This document shows positions 33,826 through 42,648 of a stretch of 49,759 bases of DNA, piece after piece. Below the pieces are notes generated by a model. It worked only from the letters and a program-made list of their open reading frames with translations, did not search any database and was not told the origin of the DNA. The first letter of the stretch is position 1, and every line of letters begins with the position of its first letter. This stretch comes from Streptomyces celluloflavus (GTDB lineage: Bacteria > Actinomycetota > Actinomycetes > Streptomycetales > Streptomycetaceae), in contig JOEL01000049.1 of NCBI GenBank assembly GCA_000720995.1, positions 1-49,759 of the forward strand. Direction: 5' to 3'. Position numbers and translations under genes: made by a program.

Positions 33826-35244
33826 ATGAGTACCGGAACGTCGCAGCACAGCACCCAGGGCTCCGCGGCACCGTCCGGAGCGGCCGCGGAGTCCGGCGGT
33901 CTCCAGCAGGGGCTCAAGCCGCGCCATATGCGGCTGATCGCGCTGGGCGGGGTCATCGGGGCCGGTCTGTTCGTCGGCAGCGGGGTGGTCGTACGGGCCA
34001 CCGGGCCGGCCGCCGTGCTGTCGTTCCTGGCGGCCGGCACGCTCACCGTGCTGATCATGCGGATGCTGGCCGAGATGACCGTCGCCCGCCCGGCGCTCGG
34101 CTCCTTCTACGCCCATGTCCGCGAGGCGCTCGGGCCCCGGGCGGGGTTCACGGTCGGCTGGCTGTACTGGTACTTCTTCGTGATCGTGGTGGCCGTGGAG
34201 GCGGTGGCGGGCGGCCGGATCGTCCAGCTGTGGCTGCCCGGGGCCCCGTTGTGGGCGGTCAGCCTGGTCCTGCTGGCGCTGCTGACGGCGACCAACATGG
34301 TCTCGGCCCGTTCCTTCGGTGAGTTCGAGTTCTGGTTCTCGTCGGTCAAGGTCGTGGCGATCGTCGTCTTCCTCTTCCTCGGCACGCTGTATGTACTGGG
34401 CCTGTGGCCGGACGCCCGGGGCGGGCTGGACCAGCTGACAGCGCACGGCGGGTTCGCCCCGCAGGGCGTCGGCGCGGTCCTGGCGGCCGTGGTGCCCTGC
34501 ACGGGGTTCTTCACCGGTGCGGAGATCGTGACCGTCGCGGCCGCCGAATCGGCCGAACCGGAGCGGGCGGTGGCGGGGGCGATCCGCTCGATCGTGCTGC
34601 GGGTGGTGGCCTTCTACGTGCTGTCGGTCTTTCTGGTGGTCGCCGTGGTGCCGTGGACGTCGAAGGCGATCGAGGTCAGTCCGTACGCGGCGGTGCTGGA
34701 CCGGCTGGCGGTACCGGCGGCCGGCACGGTGATGAACGCCATCGTGCTGATCGCCGTGCTGTCCTGCCTGAACTCGGCGCTCTACACGTCCTCCCGGATG
34801 CTCTTCGCGCTCACCCGCAACGGGGACGCGCCGCGCGGTTTCACCCGGGTCAGCCGCGGCGGGGTGCCCCGCCGGGCGCTGCTCGCCGGGACCTCGGCCG
34901 GCTATCTGTCGGTCATCGCGGCCTGGGCCTCCCCCGATGTCGTCTTCGAGTTCCTCATCAACTCCTATGGCGCCATCGCCCTGTTCGTCTATCTGGCGAT
35001 CGCCGTCGCCCAGGTGCGGATGCGGCGGAAGCTGGAGCGCACGGCGCCCGAGCGGCTGACCCTGAAGATGTGGCTCTTCCCGTGGCTGAGCTGGGTGACC
35101 ATCGCACTGATGGGCACGGTGACCGGCGCGATGGCCTTTCTGCCCGGCAGCCGCCCGCAGTTCTGGCTGGGCCTGCTGACGGTGGCCGTGGTGCTGACCG
35201 CGTACGAGATCCGCCGCCGCAGGGCCCCGCTCGACGCGGGGTGA
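33826..35244 (+). CDS. Amino acid permease (APC superfamily, AAT/GABA-permease type)
   Basis: This 472-residue integral membrane protein has about 12 hydrophobic segments. The first helix carries the APC substrate motif GVIGAGLFVGSG (about residues 42-53), followed by AAGTLTVLIMRMLAEM. Other AAT-family features are the ALTRNGDAPRGFTRVSRGGVP loop and the NSALYTSSRMLFAL segment. These transporters are proton-coupled importers of amino acids or GABA; the substrate is not readable. The succinic semialdehyde dehydrogenase at 48205-49602 is a GABA-pathway enzyme but is too distant to imply a link. The N-terminal 30 residues are hydrophilic and Ser/Ala-rich. It is convergent with the PaaX gene. Confidence 0.9.
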   Translation: MSTGTSQHSTQGSAAPSGAAAESGGLQQGLKPRHMRLIALGGVIGAGLFVGSGVVVRATGPAAVLSFLAAGTLTVLIMRMLAEMTVARPALGSFYAHVREALGPRAGFTVGWLYWYFFVIVVAVEAVAGGRIVQLWLPGAPLWAVSLVLLALLTATNMVSARSFGEFEFWFSSVKVVAIVVFLFLGTLYVLGLWPDARGGLDQLTAHGGFAPQGVGAVLAAVVPCTGFFTGAEIVTVAAAESAEPERAVAGAIRSIVLRVVAFYVLSVFLVVAVVPWTSKAIEVSPYAAVLDRLAVPAAGTVMNAIVLIAVLSCLNSALYTSSRMLFALTRNGDAPRGFTRVSRGGVPRRALLAGTSAGYLSVIAAWASPDVVFEFLINSYGAIALFVYLAIAVAQVRMRRKLERTAPERLTLKMWLFPWLSWVTIALMGTVTGAMAFLPGSRPQFWLGLLTVAVVLTAYEIRRRRAPLDAG

Positions 35245-35370
35245 GCGGGGGCGGGGCCGGCGTCGGGCGGGGTGCGCCGGGCAAGCGGCCGGAGTGCGGG
35301 GCGTCGCGCACCGCCCGCCGGGGCCGGTGAGTACGTGCGGTGCGTCGGCGAGGGACGCGCGTACAGGGTG

Positions 35371-36195
35371 TCAGCGAGTCGGGCCCGGTTCGACGAACTG
35401 CCGCAGCAGCTCCCGCAGTTCGGTCTCGAACGCGGCGTAGCGGAGCCGGAGGGCGTCGCCCGGCCAGTCCGGTGGCAGCAGTCCGCCGGGGAGCAGGGGA
35501 TCGGCGAGAAGGTGGCGGAGCACCGCCGCCGCGACCGTGAAGCGGTCGGCGGGGGTGCCGGCGCGGTCCAGCGCGGCCAGCAGAGCGCGCGCCCGCTCCG
35601 CCCAGCCGTCGAGGTCCCACAGCCGCCGGACCAGTGCGGCCGGGTCGCCGTCCGGGGTGCCGGTGAACCAGGTGCACTGCTCGGTGGCGACGGGCGGGCG
35701 GGGCCGGTCGAGGTTGGCGGGGCGCAGCCAGCTGCCCTCGCGGAGTTCGGCCAGCCGCAGGTCGGCCATCGCCTGGCGGAGTGCGGTGCGCTCGGCCGCG
35801 GGCCGGCGTTCGGCGGTGGCGACCACGGCGATCTCCCACTCCTCGCCCCGGCCGCCGCCCCAGGGCCGGGTCCGGGGCGACCGGCTCGCGTCCTGCCGGG
35901 TCTGGCGCGCCAGCAGCCGGGCGGTGAGTCCGTACGAGCCGTCGCGCTGGAGCAGGTCGCCCGCGGCCACCATCCGGGAGAGCGCGACGCGGACCGTGCC
36001 CTCGGCGATGCCGAAGAGCTCCCCGACCCGGACCAGGGCGCGGGCGGGCAGCCGGGGCGGATGGTGGCCGAGGAGGGTGCTCAGCACGATGGAGCGGGCG
36101 GTGAGCGGCCGCAGCGCGAGGGCGCCCGCCCCTGCGTCGCGGCCGGCGCCGGCTTCGGTCTCGGTTGCGGTGTCGGTTGCGGTGTCGTCGTTCAT
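35371..36195 (-). CDS. PaaX-family transcriptional repressor
   Basis: The 274-residue protein has a PaaX N-terminal winged helix (SIVLSTLLGHHPPRLPARALV with GIAEGTVRVALSRMVAAGDL) and a PaaX C-terminal domain (LLADPLLPGGLLPPDWPG). PaaX proteins repress aromatic or acyl-CoA catabolism and respond to a CoA thioester. It is divergent from an acyl-CoA dehydrogenase and enoyl-CoA hydratase pair across only 83 bp, so it very likely controls that pair and itself. The first 25 residues are a Thr/Ala/Glu-rich tail. It ends in convergence with the permease gene. Confidence 0.88.
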   Translation of the reverse strand: MNDDTATDTATETEAGAGRDAGAGALALRPLTARSIVLSTLLGHHPPRLPARALVRVGELFGIAEGTVRVALSRMVAAGDLLQRDGSYGLTARLLARQTRQDASRSPRTRPWGGGRGEEWEIAVVATAERRPAAERTALRQAMADLRLAELREGSWLRPANLDRPRPPVATEQCTWFTGTPDGDPAALVRRLWDLDGWAERARALLAALDRAGTPADRFTVAAAVLRHLLADPLLPGGLLPPDWPGDALRLRYAAFETELRELLRQFVEPGPTR

Positions 36196-36234
36196 GTGTG
36201 CAGAAATCCTAGCCGCGCCCGGCCTCCCCGGCTC

Positions 36235-36268
36235 TTACAGTCTTCCCACAGCTGTTCGTAATCTGTAA
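36235..36268 (+). promoter_or_regulatory. Promoter and TTACAG/CTGTAA dyad between paaX-type and acyl-CoA dehydrogenase genes
   Basis: TTACAG (36235-36240), an 18-bp spacer and TAATCT (36259-36264) form a good promoter for the dehydrogenase gene, whose ATG lies only 15 bp after the -10. The arms TTACAG (36235-36240) and CTGTAA (36263-36268) are also inverted repeats spanning the promoter, a likely PaaX-type operator. Confidence 0.5.
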
Positions 36269-36278
36269 CGTCGGTGCC

Positions 36279-37937
36279 ATGACCGTCACCCATGAAGTCG
36301 TGAATCAGGCACCGCCGCTGACCGGGTTCAGTACGGCGGACGAACCGGCCCTGCTGGAGGCGCTGCAGCGCGAGGGCGCCGGCTGGGGCGTGCGGGAGGT
36401 GGCCGAGCTGGGGGCGCTGGCCGGTTCCGAGCCGGTGCAGGAGCAGGCCCGGTGGGCGGAGGAGCAGCCGCCCCGGCTGCGCACCCACGACCGGTTCGGG
36501 CACCGGGTGGACGAGGTCGAGTTCCATCCGGCCTGGCACCAGCTGATGACCGTCGCGGTGGAGCACGGGCTGCACGCCGCGCCCTGGGCCGACGACCGCC
36601 CCGGCGCCCATCTCGTCCGCGCCGCGAAGTTCTACGTCTGGTCGCAGGCCGAGGCGGGGCACGGCTGCCCGGTCTCGATGACGTACGCCGCCGTCCCCGC
36701 GCTGCGGGCCGCGCCGGATCTCGCCGCCCGGTACGAGCCGCTGCTCACCGCCCGCAGCTACGACTTCGGGCTGCGCGCGCCGCTGGGCAAGGCGGGGCTG
36801 ATCGCGGGCATGTCGATGACGGAGAAGCAGGGCGGCTCCGACGTCCGCACGAACACCTCGCGCGCGGTACCGGCCGGTGACGGCACGTACCGGATCACCG
36901 GCCACAAGTGGTTCACCTCGGCGCCGATGAGCGATCTGTTCCTGGCGCTGGCGCGGACCGAGGAGGGGCTGAGCTGCTTCCTGCTGCCCCGGGTGCTGCC
37001 CGACGGCACCCGCAACGGCATGCGGCTGATGCGGCTCAAGGACAAGCTGGGCAACCGCTCGAACGCGTCCGCCGAGATCGAGTACGACGAGGCGGTGGCC
37101 TGGCCGGTCGGCGAGCCGGGCCGCGGGGTGCGGACCATCGTCGAGATGGTGAACATGACCCGCCTGGACTGTGTGCTCGGCTCCGCCGCCGGGATGCGGG
37201 CCGGGCTGCGGCAGGCGCTGCACCACACCGCGCACCGGCGGGCGTTCGGGCGGGAGCTGGACCAGCAGCCGCTGATGCGCTCGGTACTCGCCGACCTCGC
37301 GGTCGAGTCCGAGGCGGCGACGGTGCTGGCGATGCGGCTGGCGGCGGCGGTGGACCGGTCGCACGCCGGGGACGCGGCGGAGGCGGCGCTGCGCAGGCTG
37401 GCGCTGGCGGCCGGCAAGTACTGGGTGTGCAAGCGGGGCAGTACGCACGCGGCCGAGGCGCTGGAGTGCCTGGGCGGCAACGGCTATGTCGAGGAGTCCG
37501 GTATGCCGCGGCTGTACCGGGAGGCGCCGCTGATGTCGATCTGGGAGGGCTCGGGGAACGTCGCCGCCCTCGACGTACTGCGGGCGCTCACCAAGGAACC
37601 GGCCTCGCTGGACGCGTTCTTCGCGGAGGTGGACGCCGCCGCGGGCGCCGACCGGCGGCTGGACGCGGCGGTGGCCGGGGTGCGCACGATGCTGGCCGGG
37701 GCGGCCGATCCGGAGCGGGCGCAGCTGATGGCGCGTTCGCTGGCGGAGCGGATGGCGCTGGTGCTCCAGGGGTCGCTGCTGGTGCGCCACAGTCATCCCG
37801 CGGTCGCCGACGCGTTCTGCGCCTCGCGGCTCGGCGGGGAGTGGGGCAACGCCTTCGGCACCCTGCCGGCCGGTGCCGATCTGGCGTCGATCCTGGAGCG
37901 CGCCCGGCTCAAGTCCCCTGCCGGGGGCGCGGAATGA
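36279..37937 (+). CDS. Acyl-CoA dehydrogenase, AidB-like subfamily
   Basis: The 552-residue flavoprotein is longer than ordinary acyl-CoA dehydrogenases (about 380) and matches the AidB-type form with an extra N-terminal domain. FAD-binding motifs SMTEKQGGSDVRTNTS and YRITGHKWFTSAP are clear. The C-terminal ALECLGGNGYVEESGMPRLYREAPL and IWEGSGNV are typical of the subgroup. AidB of E. coli protects DNA from alkylation, but the pairing with a crotonase under PaaX control favours acyl-CoA breakdown. ATG 36279 has no ribosome site and lies about 8 bases after the predicted transcription start, so the message may be nearly leaderless. Confidence 0.88.
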   Translation: MTVTHEVVNQAPPLTGFSTADEPALLEALQREGAGWGVREVAELGALAGSEPVQEQARWAEEQPPRLRTHDRFGHRVDEVEFHPAWHQLMTVAVEHGLHAAPWADDRPGAHLVRAAKFYVWSQAEAGHGCPVSMTYAAVPALRAAPDLAARYEPLLTARSYDFGLRAPLGKAGLIAGMSMTEKQGGSDVRTNTSRAVPAGDGTYRITGHKWFTSAPMSDLFLALARTEEGLSCFLLPRVLPDGTRNGMRLMRLKDKLGNRSNASAEIEYDEAVAWPVGEPGRGVRTIVEMVNMTRLDCVLGSAAGMRAGLRQALHHTAHRRAFGRELDQQPLMRSVLADLAVESEAATVLAMRLAAAVDRSHAGDAAEAALRRLALAAGKYWVCKRGSTHAAEALECLGGNGYVEESGMPRLYREAPLMSIWEGSGNVAALDVLRALTKEPASLDAFFAEVDAAAGADRRLDAAVAGVRTMLAGAADPERAQLMARSLAERMALVLQGSLLVRHSHPAVADAFCASRLGGEWGNAFGTLPAGADLASILERARLKSPAGGAE

Positions 37938-38007
37938 GGCGTGGCGTGAACGGCGCGGGTGCCGCGCGGGGACATGGCATGGGTGCGCGCGGGGCGGGTG
38001 CGGGCCG

Positions 38008-38769
38008 ATGACCGTACGGGTGGAACGCGCCGGGCCGGTGACGACGGTGGCGCTGTCCCGGCCGGCGGCCCGGAACGCCGTGGACGGCCCGACGGCCACG
38101 GAACTGGCCGATGCTTTCCGGGAGTTCGAGGCCGATGACGGTGCGCGCGTCGCGGTGCTGTGGGGCGAGGGCGGGACGTTCTGCGCCGGTGCGGATCTCA
38201 AGGCGATCGGCACCGAGCGCGGCAACCGCGTCGCGCCGGACGGTGACGGTCCGATGGGGCCGACCCGGATGCGGCTGTCCAAGCCGGTGATCGCGGCGGT
38301 CGCCGGGTACGCGGTCGCCGGTGGGCTGGAGCTGGCGCTCTGGTGCGATCTGCGGGTGGCGGAGGAGGACGCGGTCTTCGGGGTGTTCTGCCGCCGCTGG
38401 GGAGTGCCGCTGATCGACGGCGGTACGGTGCGGCTGCCCCGGCTGATCGGGGCGAGCCGGGCGAGGGACCTGGTGCTGACGGGGCGTCCGGTGCCGGCCG
38501 CCGAGGCGCTGGACATCGGGCTGGTCCACCGTCTGGTGCCGGCCGGTACGGCGCGCGCGGCGGCGGAGCGGCTGGCGGCGGAGCTCGCTCGGCTCCCGCA
38601 GGCGTGCCTGCGCAGCGACCGCGCCGCCCTGCTGGACCAGGAGGGGTGCTCCGAGGAGGCCGCGATGGCGGCCGAACTCCGCCACGGGCAGGCCGTACTG
38701 GCGGAGTCGCTGACGGGCGCCGCCCGGTTCGCGGCGGGGGCGGGGCGGCACGGGGAGGCGGACCGGTAG
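38008..38769 (+). CDS. Enoyl-CoA hydratase/isomerase (crotonase) family protein
   Basis: The 253-residue protein has the crotonase oxyanion-hole segments GTFCAGADLKAI (about residues 54-65) and AVAGGLELALWCDLR (about 99-113). The PRLIGASRARDLVLTGRP helix typical of hydratases follows. The second catalytic Glu of classic enoyl-CoA hydratase is not obvious at the expected GVPLIDGGT site, where an Asp is seen, so hydratase, isomerase or hydrolase activity remains open. It starts 70 bp after the acyl-CoA dehydrogenase and would act on that enzyme's product. ATG 38008 has only weak ribosome-site support. Confidence 0.85.
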   Translation: MTVRVERAGPVTTVALSRPAARNAVDGPTATELADAFREFEADDGARVAVLWGEGGTFCAGADLKAIGTERGNRVAPDGDGPMGPTRMRLSKPVIAAVAGYAVAGGLELALWCDLRVAEEDAVFGVFCRRWGVPLIDGGTVRLPRLIGASRARDLVLTGRPVPAAEALDIGLVHRLVPAGTARAAAERLAAELARLPQACLRSDRAALLDQEGCSEEAAMAAELRHGQAVLAESLTGAARFAAGAGRHGEADR

Positions 38770-38917
38770 GCGGCGGAACGGCGGACGAGGGGCGAGCGGC
38801 GGTGGCCGGAGGGGCGCGGTGGTCGCAGGGCCGGACGGCGGAGCCGGACCGGTGCGGGGAAGCGGGCCGTCGGTGGCGGGGGCCGGGCGCGCCGCACCCG
38901 TGAGCGAAGAGATCGAG

Positions 38918-38935
38918 CGATCGTTTCGATCGTTT
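38918..38935. promoter_or_regulatory. Operator candidate upstream of the PL8 gene
   Basis: CGATCGTTTCGATCG (38918-38932) is a dyad with 6-bp arms, and CGATCGTTT is directly repeated (38918-38926, 38927-38935). The same 15-bp dyad in inverse orientation occurs inside the PL8 gene at 40808-40822. The arrangement suggests a LacI-type repressor site with an internal auxiliary operator. Confidence 0.55.
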
Positions 38936-39057
38936 GATGTGAACCTCTTGAGCGTTTGACGGCCCTCGTGTTTCATACGGGCACACCGCACCGCCGACGC
39001 TCTCCCCCTCCCTCTGCGGCGTTCCGCCGTCTTCCGCCTCCCGGCCACGGAGCCCCC

Positions 39058-41523
39058 ATGACGCACCCATGGACCCGTCGTTCCCTGCTCATCACGGCAG
39101 GCGGTGTCTCCCTCGCCGCCGGGCTGCCCGCCGCCACCGCCGCTGCCGCCGCCCGCACGGGAACCGGCACCGGCCCGGCCCGGCCCGCCGCGTCCGCCGC
39201 CGACTTCGCCGCGCTGCGCACCACTTGGCGCGAGCTGACCCTCGGCACCGGATTCAGCCCCACCGCCCAGCCGTTCAAGGACCGCCTCGCCACCCTCGGC
39301 GCCGACGCCGGGAGACTGCTCGCGAGCATGGCACCGGCCGACGGGTCGCTGTGGCCGGACGCGGTGTACGCCGACCCCGATCCGAACACGGACCCCGAGT
39401 CGTTCGGCTACTCGGAGCGGCTGCAGACCAGTTACGTCCGGCTGCGGACGATGGCCCAGGCGTACGCGCAGCCCGGCACCGGGCTCACCGGCGACCAGGC
39501 CCTCGCCACGGCCCTGCGGACCGGCCTCGACCACCTCTACGAGCAGGTCTACAACGAGCGGACCACCCGCTACGGCAACTGGTACAACTGGCAGATCGGC
39601 GCCCCGCAGGCCCTCCTGGACAGCTGCGTCCTCCTGTACGACCAGCTGGCCGCGGACCGGATCACCCGCTATCTCGCGGCGGTCGACCACTTCGTCCCGG
39701 ACTCCGCGGTGGGCTCGTACACCGGTACCAGCACCGGCGCCAACCGCGTCGACCTCTGCCGCGTCCTGGCGCTGCGCGGGGTCGTGGGCGCGGACGCCGG
39801 CAAGATCGCGCTGGCCCGGGACGCCCTGACCCCCGTCTTCCCGTACGTCACCTCGGGCGACGGCATCTACGCCGACGGCTCCATCGTCCAGCACACCTAC
39901 GTGCCCTACACCGGCTCCTACGGCGCCGTGCTGATCGACGGCCTCAGCAGGCTCTTCGCGCTGCTCAGCGGCTCCCCCTGGGCGGTCGTCGACCCGAAGC
40001 GCCAGCAGTTCCTGGACTCGGTCGAGCACTCCTACGCGCCGTTCCTCTTCAACGGCCTGATGATGGACGGCGTTTCGGGCCGGGCGATCAGCCGCGGGGT
40101 CGCCGCGGGCGACCCCGCCGGGACCGAGGCCAACGACCACCTCCGGGGCCACCCGGTCATCGCCTCGATACTGCTGCTCGGCGAGGGCGCGAGCGCGGCG
40201 GAGCGGGACCGCTGGCGCGGGCTGGCCAAGGGGTGGTGCCAACGTGACTACTACTCCCCCGTACTGAGCGATCCGAGCCTGTCGGTCGGCGCGCTGGCCC
40301 GGCTCAAGAACGTCCTGGACGACACCTCGGTGACCCCCGTCCCGGAGCCGTCCGGCCACCGGCAGTTCCCCGGTATGGACCGGGTGGTGCACCGGCGCCC
40401 CGGCTGGGCCGCCGCCCTCTCCATGGCGTCCCGGCGCATCACGTACTACGAGAACGGCAACGGCGAGAACGTCCGCGGCTGGCACACCGGCTCGGGGATG
40501 CTCTCGTGGTGGGGCGACACCTTCGCCAACGGCCAGTACAGCGACTCCTTCTGGCCCACCGTGGACCCGACCCGGCTGCCCGGCACCACCGCCTCGCGCA
40601 AGAAGCTCGCCGACGGCCAGGGCGGTGCGTGGGGCGCGGCCCGGCCGGACGTGTCCTGGGTCGGCGGCAGCGAGGCCGACGGCTACGCCACCGCGGGCCA
40701 GTACCTCAAGGGGCTTGCCAGCACTCTGCTCGCGAAGAAGTCCTGGTTCTTCCTCGACGACGCGGTGGTCTGCCTGGGCGCGGGCATCACCGCCAAGGAC
40801 GGCCAATCGATCGAAACGATCGTCGACAACCGCAACCTGGGCGCCGCAGGTGGCGCGCCCCTCACCGTCGACGACCGTCCGCAGCCCACCGCCTACCCCT
40901 GGTCGGCGACGCTGCCCGGCGCCCGCTGGGCGCATCTCGCCGGGCACGCGGGCTATGTGTTCCCGGGCGGGACGACGCTCAAGGCGCTGCGCGAAGCGCG
41001 CACCGGCGCCTGGCGGGACATCAACGCGGGCGGCTCCCCCACCCCGGTCGAACGCCGCTATCTGACCCTGCTCACCGACCACGGCACCGATCCGGCCGGT
41101 GCCGGTTACGCCTATGTCCTGCTGCCCGGCGCGAGCGCGGCCCGTACCGCGCAGCGGGCGGCGGACGAGGGCTGGCTGCGGATCCTGGTCAACACCGATG
41201 ACATCCAGGGGGTTTCGGTTCCCTCGCTCGGGTTCACCGGGGTGAACTTCTGGTTCGGCGGGACGGCGGGGCCGCTCACCGCCGACGCGCCCGCGAGCGT
41301 GACGGTGCACGAGAGGTCCGACGGCACCGCCGTCATCGGGGTCAGCGACCCGATGCGGGCCCGGACCGCGCTGACGCTGACCTGGGCCCGGCCGGTCGCG
41401 GCCGTACTGTCCCGGCCCGCGACACTCACCGCCGCCACCACCGGTTCCTCCCTCACCCTCACCTTCGGCGACCTCCGCGGGACAGGAGGGGTCACCCAGC
41501 GGGCAGTGGTACGGCTGGGGTGA
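39058..41523 (+). CDS. Secreted polysaccharide lyase family 8 (hyaluronate/xanthan/chondroitin-type lyase)
   Basis: This 821-residue protein has an export signal (TRRSLLITAGGVSLAAG, Tat-like, cleavage near residue 33). The PL8 alpha/alpha-toroid follows, with aromatic patch NWYNWQIGAP (174-183), and then the large beta-sandwich domains. The catalytic triad is intact: Asn229 in GANRVDL, His279 in VQHTYVPYTG and Tyr288 nine residues later, the same His-Tyr spacing as in streptococcal hyaluronate lyase. The enzyme cleaves uronic-acid-containing polysaccharide by beta-elimination; hyaluronate, chondroitin or xanthan are all possible. ATG 39058 follows CGGAG. Regulation by a repressor at the CGATCG dyads is likely. 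Confidence 0.92.
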   Translation: MTHPWTRRSLLITAGGVSLAAGLPAATAAAAARTGTGTGPARPAASAADFAALRTTWRELTLGTGFSPTAQPFKDRLATLGADAGRLLASMAPADGSLWPDAVYADPDPNTDPESFGYSERLQTSYVRLRTMAQAYAQPGTGLTGDQALATALRTGLDHLYEQVYNERTTRYGNWYNWQIGAPQALLDSCVLLYDQLAADRITRYLAAVDHFVPDSAVGSYTGTSTGANRVDLCRVLALRGVVGADAGKIALARDALTPVFPYVTSGDGIYADGSIVQHTYVPYTGSYGAVLIDGLSRLFALLSGSPWAVVDPKRQQFLDSVEHSYAPFLFNGLMMDGVSGRAISRGVAAGDPAGTEANDHLRGHPVIASILLLGEGASAAERDRWRGLAKGWCQRDYYSPVLSDPSLSVGALARLKNVLDDTSVTPVPEPSGHRQFPGMDRVVHRRPGWAAALSMASRRITYYENGNGENVRGWHTGSGMLSWWGDTFANGQYSDSFWPTVDPTRLPGTTASRKKLADGQGGAWGAARPDVSWVGGSEADGYATAGQYLKGLASTLLAKKSWFFLDDAVVCLGAGITAKDGQSIETIVDNRNLGAAGGAPLTVDDRPQPTAYPWSATLPGARWAHLAGHAGYVFPGGTTLKALREARTGAWRDINAGGSPTPVERRYLTLLTDHGTDPAGAGYAYVLLPGASAARTAQRAADEGWLRILVNTDDIQGVSVPSLGFTGVNFWFGGTAGPLTADAPASVTVHERSDGTAVIGVSDPMRARTALTLTWARPVAAVLSRPATLTAATTGSSLTLTFGDLRGTGGVTQRAVVRLG
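40808..40822. promoter_or_regulatory. Intragenic copy of the PL8 operator dyad
   Basis: CGATCGAAACGATCG inside the PL8 coding region is the exact reverse complement of the 15-bp dyad upstream of the gene, about 1.9 kb away. It encodes part of the peptide SIETIVDN. It may be an auxiliary operator, or a coincidence driven by codon choice. Confidence 0.4.
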
Positions 41524-41680
41524 AACGGGCCGCCAGGCCGTGCGACGGGGGCGCCCTCGCCCGCCGCGCGGCCCGCCGGCCGAGCCCCGCATCCGCGCCT
41601 CGGGTGGCGGGGCCACCTGCTGACGCGGCACCGCCCCAGCCGCCGCCGCGCCCTTCCGCGTGGCCGCCGGACGGGCATTC

Positions 41681-41709
41681 TTGAACGCGTTCAATTCTCC
41701 GCGTACCGT
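41681..41709 (+). promoter_or_regulatory. Promoter with 14-bp palindrome on the -35 box, upstream of the YndJ-like gene
   Basis: TTGAAC (41681-41686), a 17-bp spacer and TACCGT (41704-41709) form a convincing promoter. The -35 box is half of the perfect palindrome TTGAACGCGTTCAA (41681-41694), the shape of a TetR-family operator. A repressor there would block polymerase directly. Confidence 0.65.
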
Positions 41710-41739
41710 GTCGGACACCCGGTCACGGAAGGGGACACG

Positions 41740-42648
41740 GTGTCCGCAGCAGCGCACGTCCTGGTCACGCTCCTCGTCATGCTCGGCATGTTCGTCGTGA
41801 TCCCGATGGGCCTCTCGCTCATCGGCGGGCGGCGGCTCACCCGTATCCGCCGGCGCTGGCCGCTCGCCGCCCTCGCGGGCTCGGCCGCGCTCTGGCTGCC
41901 GCGCGGTCCGGTCGCCGTCCTCTGCGCGGCCGGGTACACGGCGGCCACCCTGGTACTCGCCGCGCAGGCCCCGCGGCGGCTCGCCCGCACCCGCTCGCTC
42001 GCGCCGTCCGAGATCGCGGTGCTGACCGCGCTGGCCACTCCGGCCGTCGCCGGGATCGCGCTGGTCGCCGAGCGCGCGGGGCACCGGCTGCTCGGTTTCG
42101 ACCTCGACACCCTGGCACTGACCGTGGCGCACTTCCACTTCGCCGGATTCGCCGCGGCGCTGGTCGCAGGGCTGGTCTGCCGCGGTGCGGGCACCGGCCG
42201 GGCGGGCCGGACCGCGGCGTACAGCGTGCCGGCGGGCACCCTGCTGGTGCTCGCCGGATACTTCGTCAACGACTGGGCCGAGCTGGCCGGCGCGCTCGTA
42301 CTGACCGGCGGCATGTGGCTGGTGGCGCTGCTGACCTGGCGCGAGCTGCGGCCGCGCGGGCGGGACCGGACGACCCGCGCGCTGCTCGGCTGCTCCGCGG
42401 TCGTCCTCGTCGCGACCATGCTGCTCGCCCTGAGCTGGGCGGTCGGCGAGGCGACGGGGCTGCCGCACCTCTCGCTCGGCTGGACGGCCGCCACCCACGG
42501 CCTCGGCAACGCCCTCGGGTTCGCCCTGTGCGCCGTGGTCGCCCAGCAACGACTGCGGGCCGGGGCGAGCCCGTCCCCGAGCGCCCGCGGTCCGGCCCGC
42601 GGCCTCCCGGCACCGGCCGTCCCCGCCCCGAAGGAGCGCACCGCATGA
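41740..42648 (+). CDS. YndJ-like integral membrane protein
   Basis: The 302-residue protein has about eight hydrophobic segments and the His-containing motifs LTVAHFHFAGFAAAL (mid-protein) and ATHGLGNALGFALC (C-terminal), which resemble the YndJ family of unknown function. The histidines within membrane helices could bind a metal or haem, but this is inference. The start is GTG 41740 behind AAGGGGAC. The stop overlaps the DUF1990 start as ATGA, forming an operon. The C-terminal 30 residues are Pro/Ala-rich. A palindrome over the -35 box implies repression. Confidence 0.75.
   Translation: MSAAAHVLVTLLVMLGMFVVIPMGLSLIGGRRLTRIRRRWPLAALAGSAALWLPRGPVAVLCAAGYTAATLVLAAQAPRRLARTRSLAPSEIAVLTALATPAVAGIALVAERAGHRLLGFDLDTLALTVAHFHFAGFAAALVAGLVCRGAGTGRAGRTAAYSVPAGTLLVLAGYFVNDWAELAGALVLTGGMWLVALLTWRELRPRGRDRTTRALLGCSAVVLVATMLLALSWAVGEATGLPHLSLGWTAATHGLGNALGFALCAVVAQQRLRAGASPSPSARGPARGLPAPAVPAPKERTA

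Noticed and set aside
36279-37937. Calling the acyl-CoA dehydrogenase the DNA-repair protein AidB
   Set aside because: Only subfamily similarity is visible. The PaaX and crotonase neighbours favour acyl-CoA catabolism.
37909-42549. A 1546-codon open minus-strand frame antisense to the crotonase, PL8 and YndJ-like genes
   Set aside because: Long antisense frames are expected in high-GC DNA. The plus-strand genes have clear domains, signal peptides and ribosome sites, while the antisense translation is low-complexity Arg/Gly/Pro.
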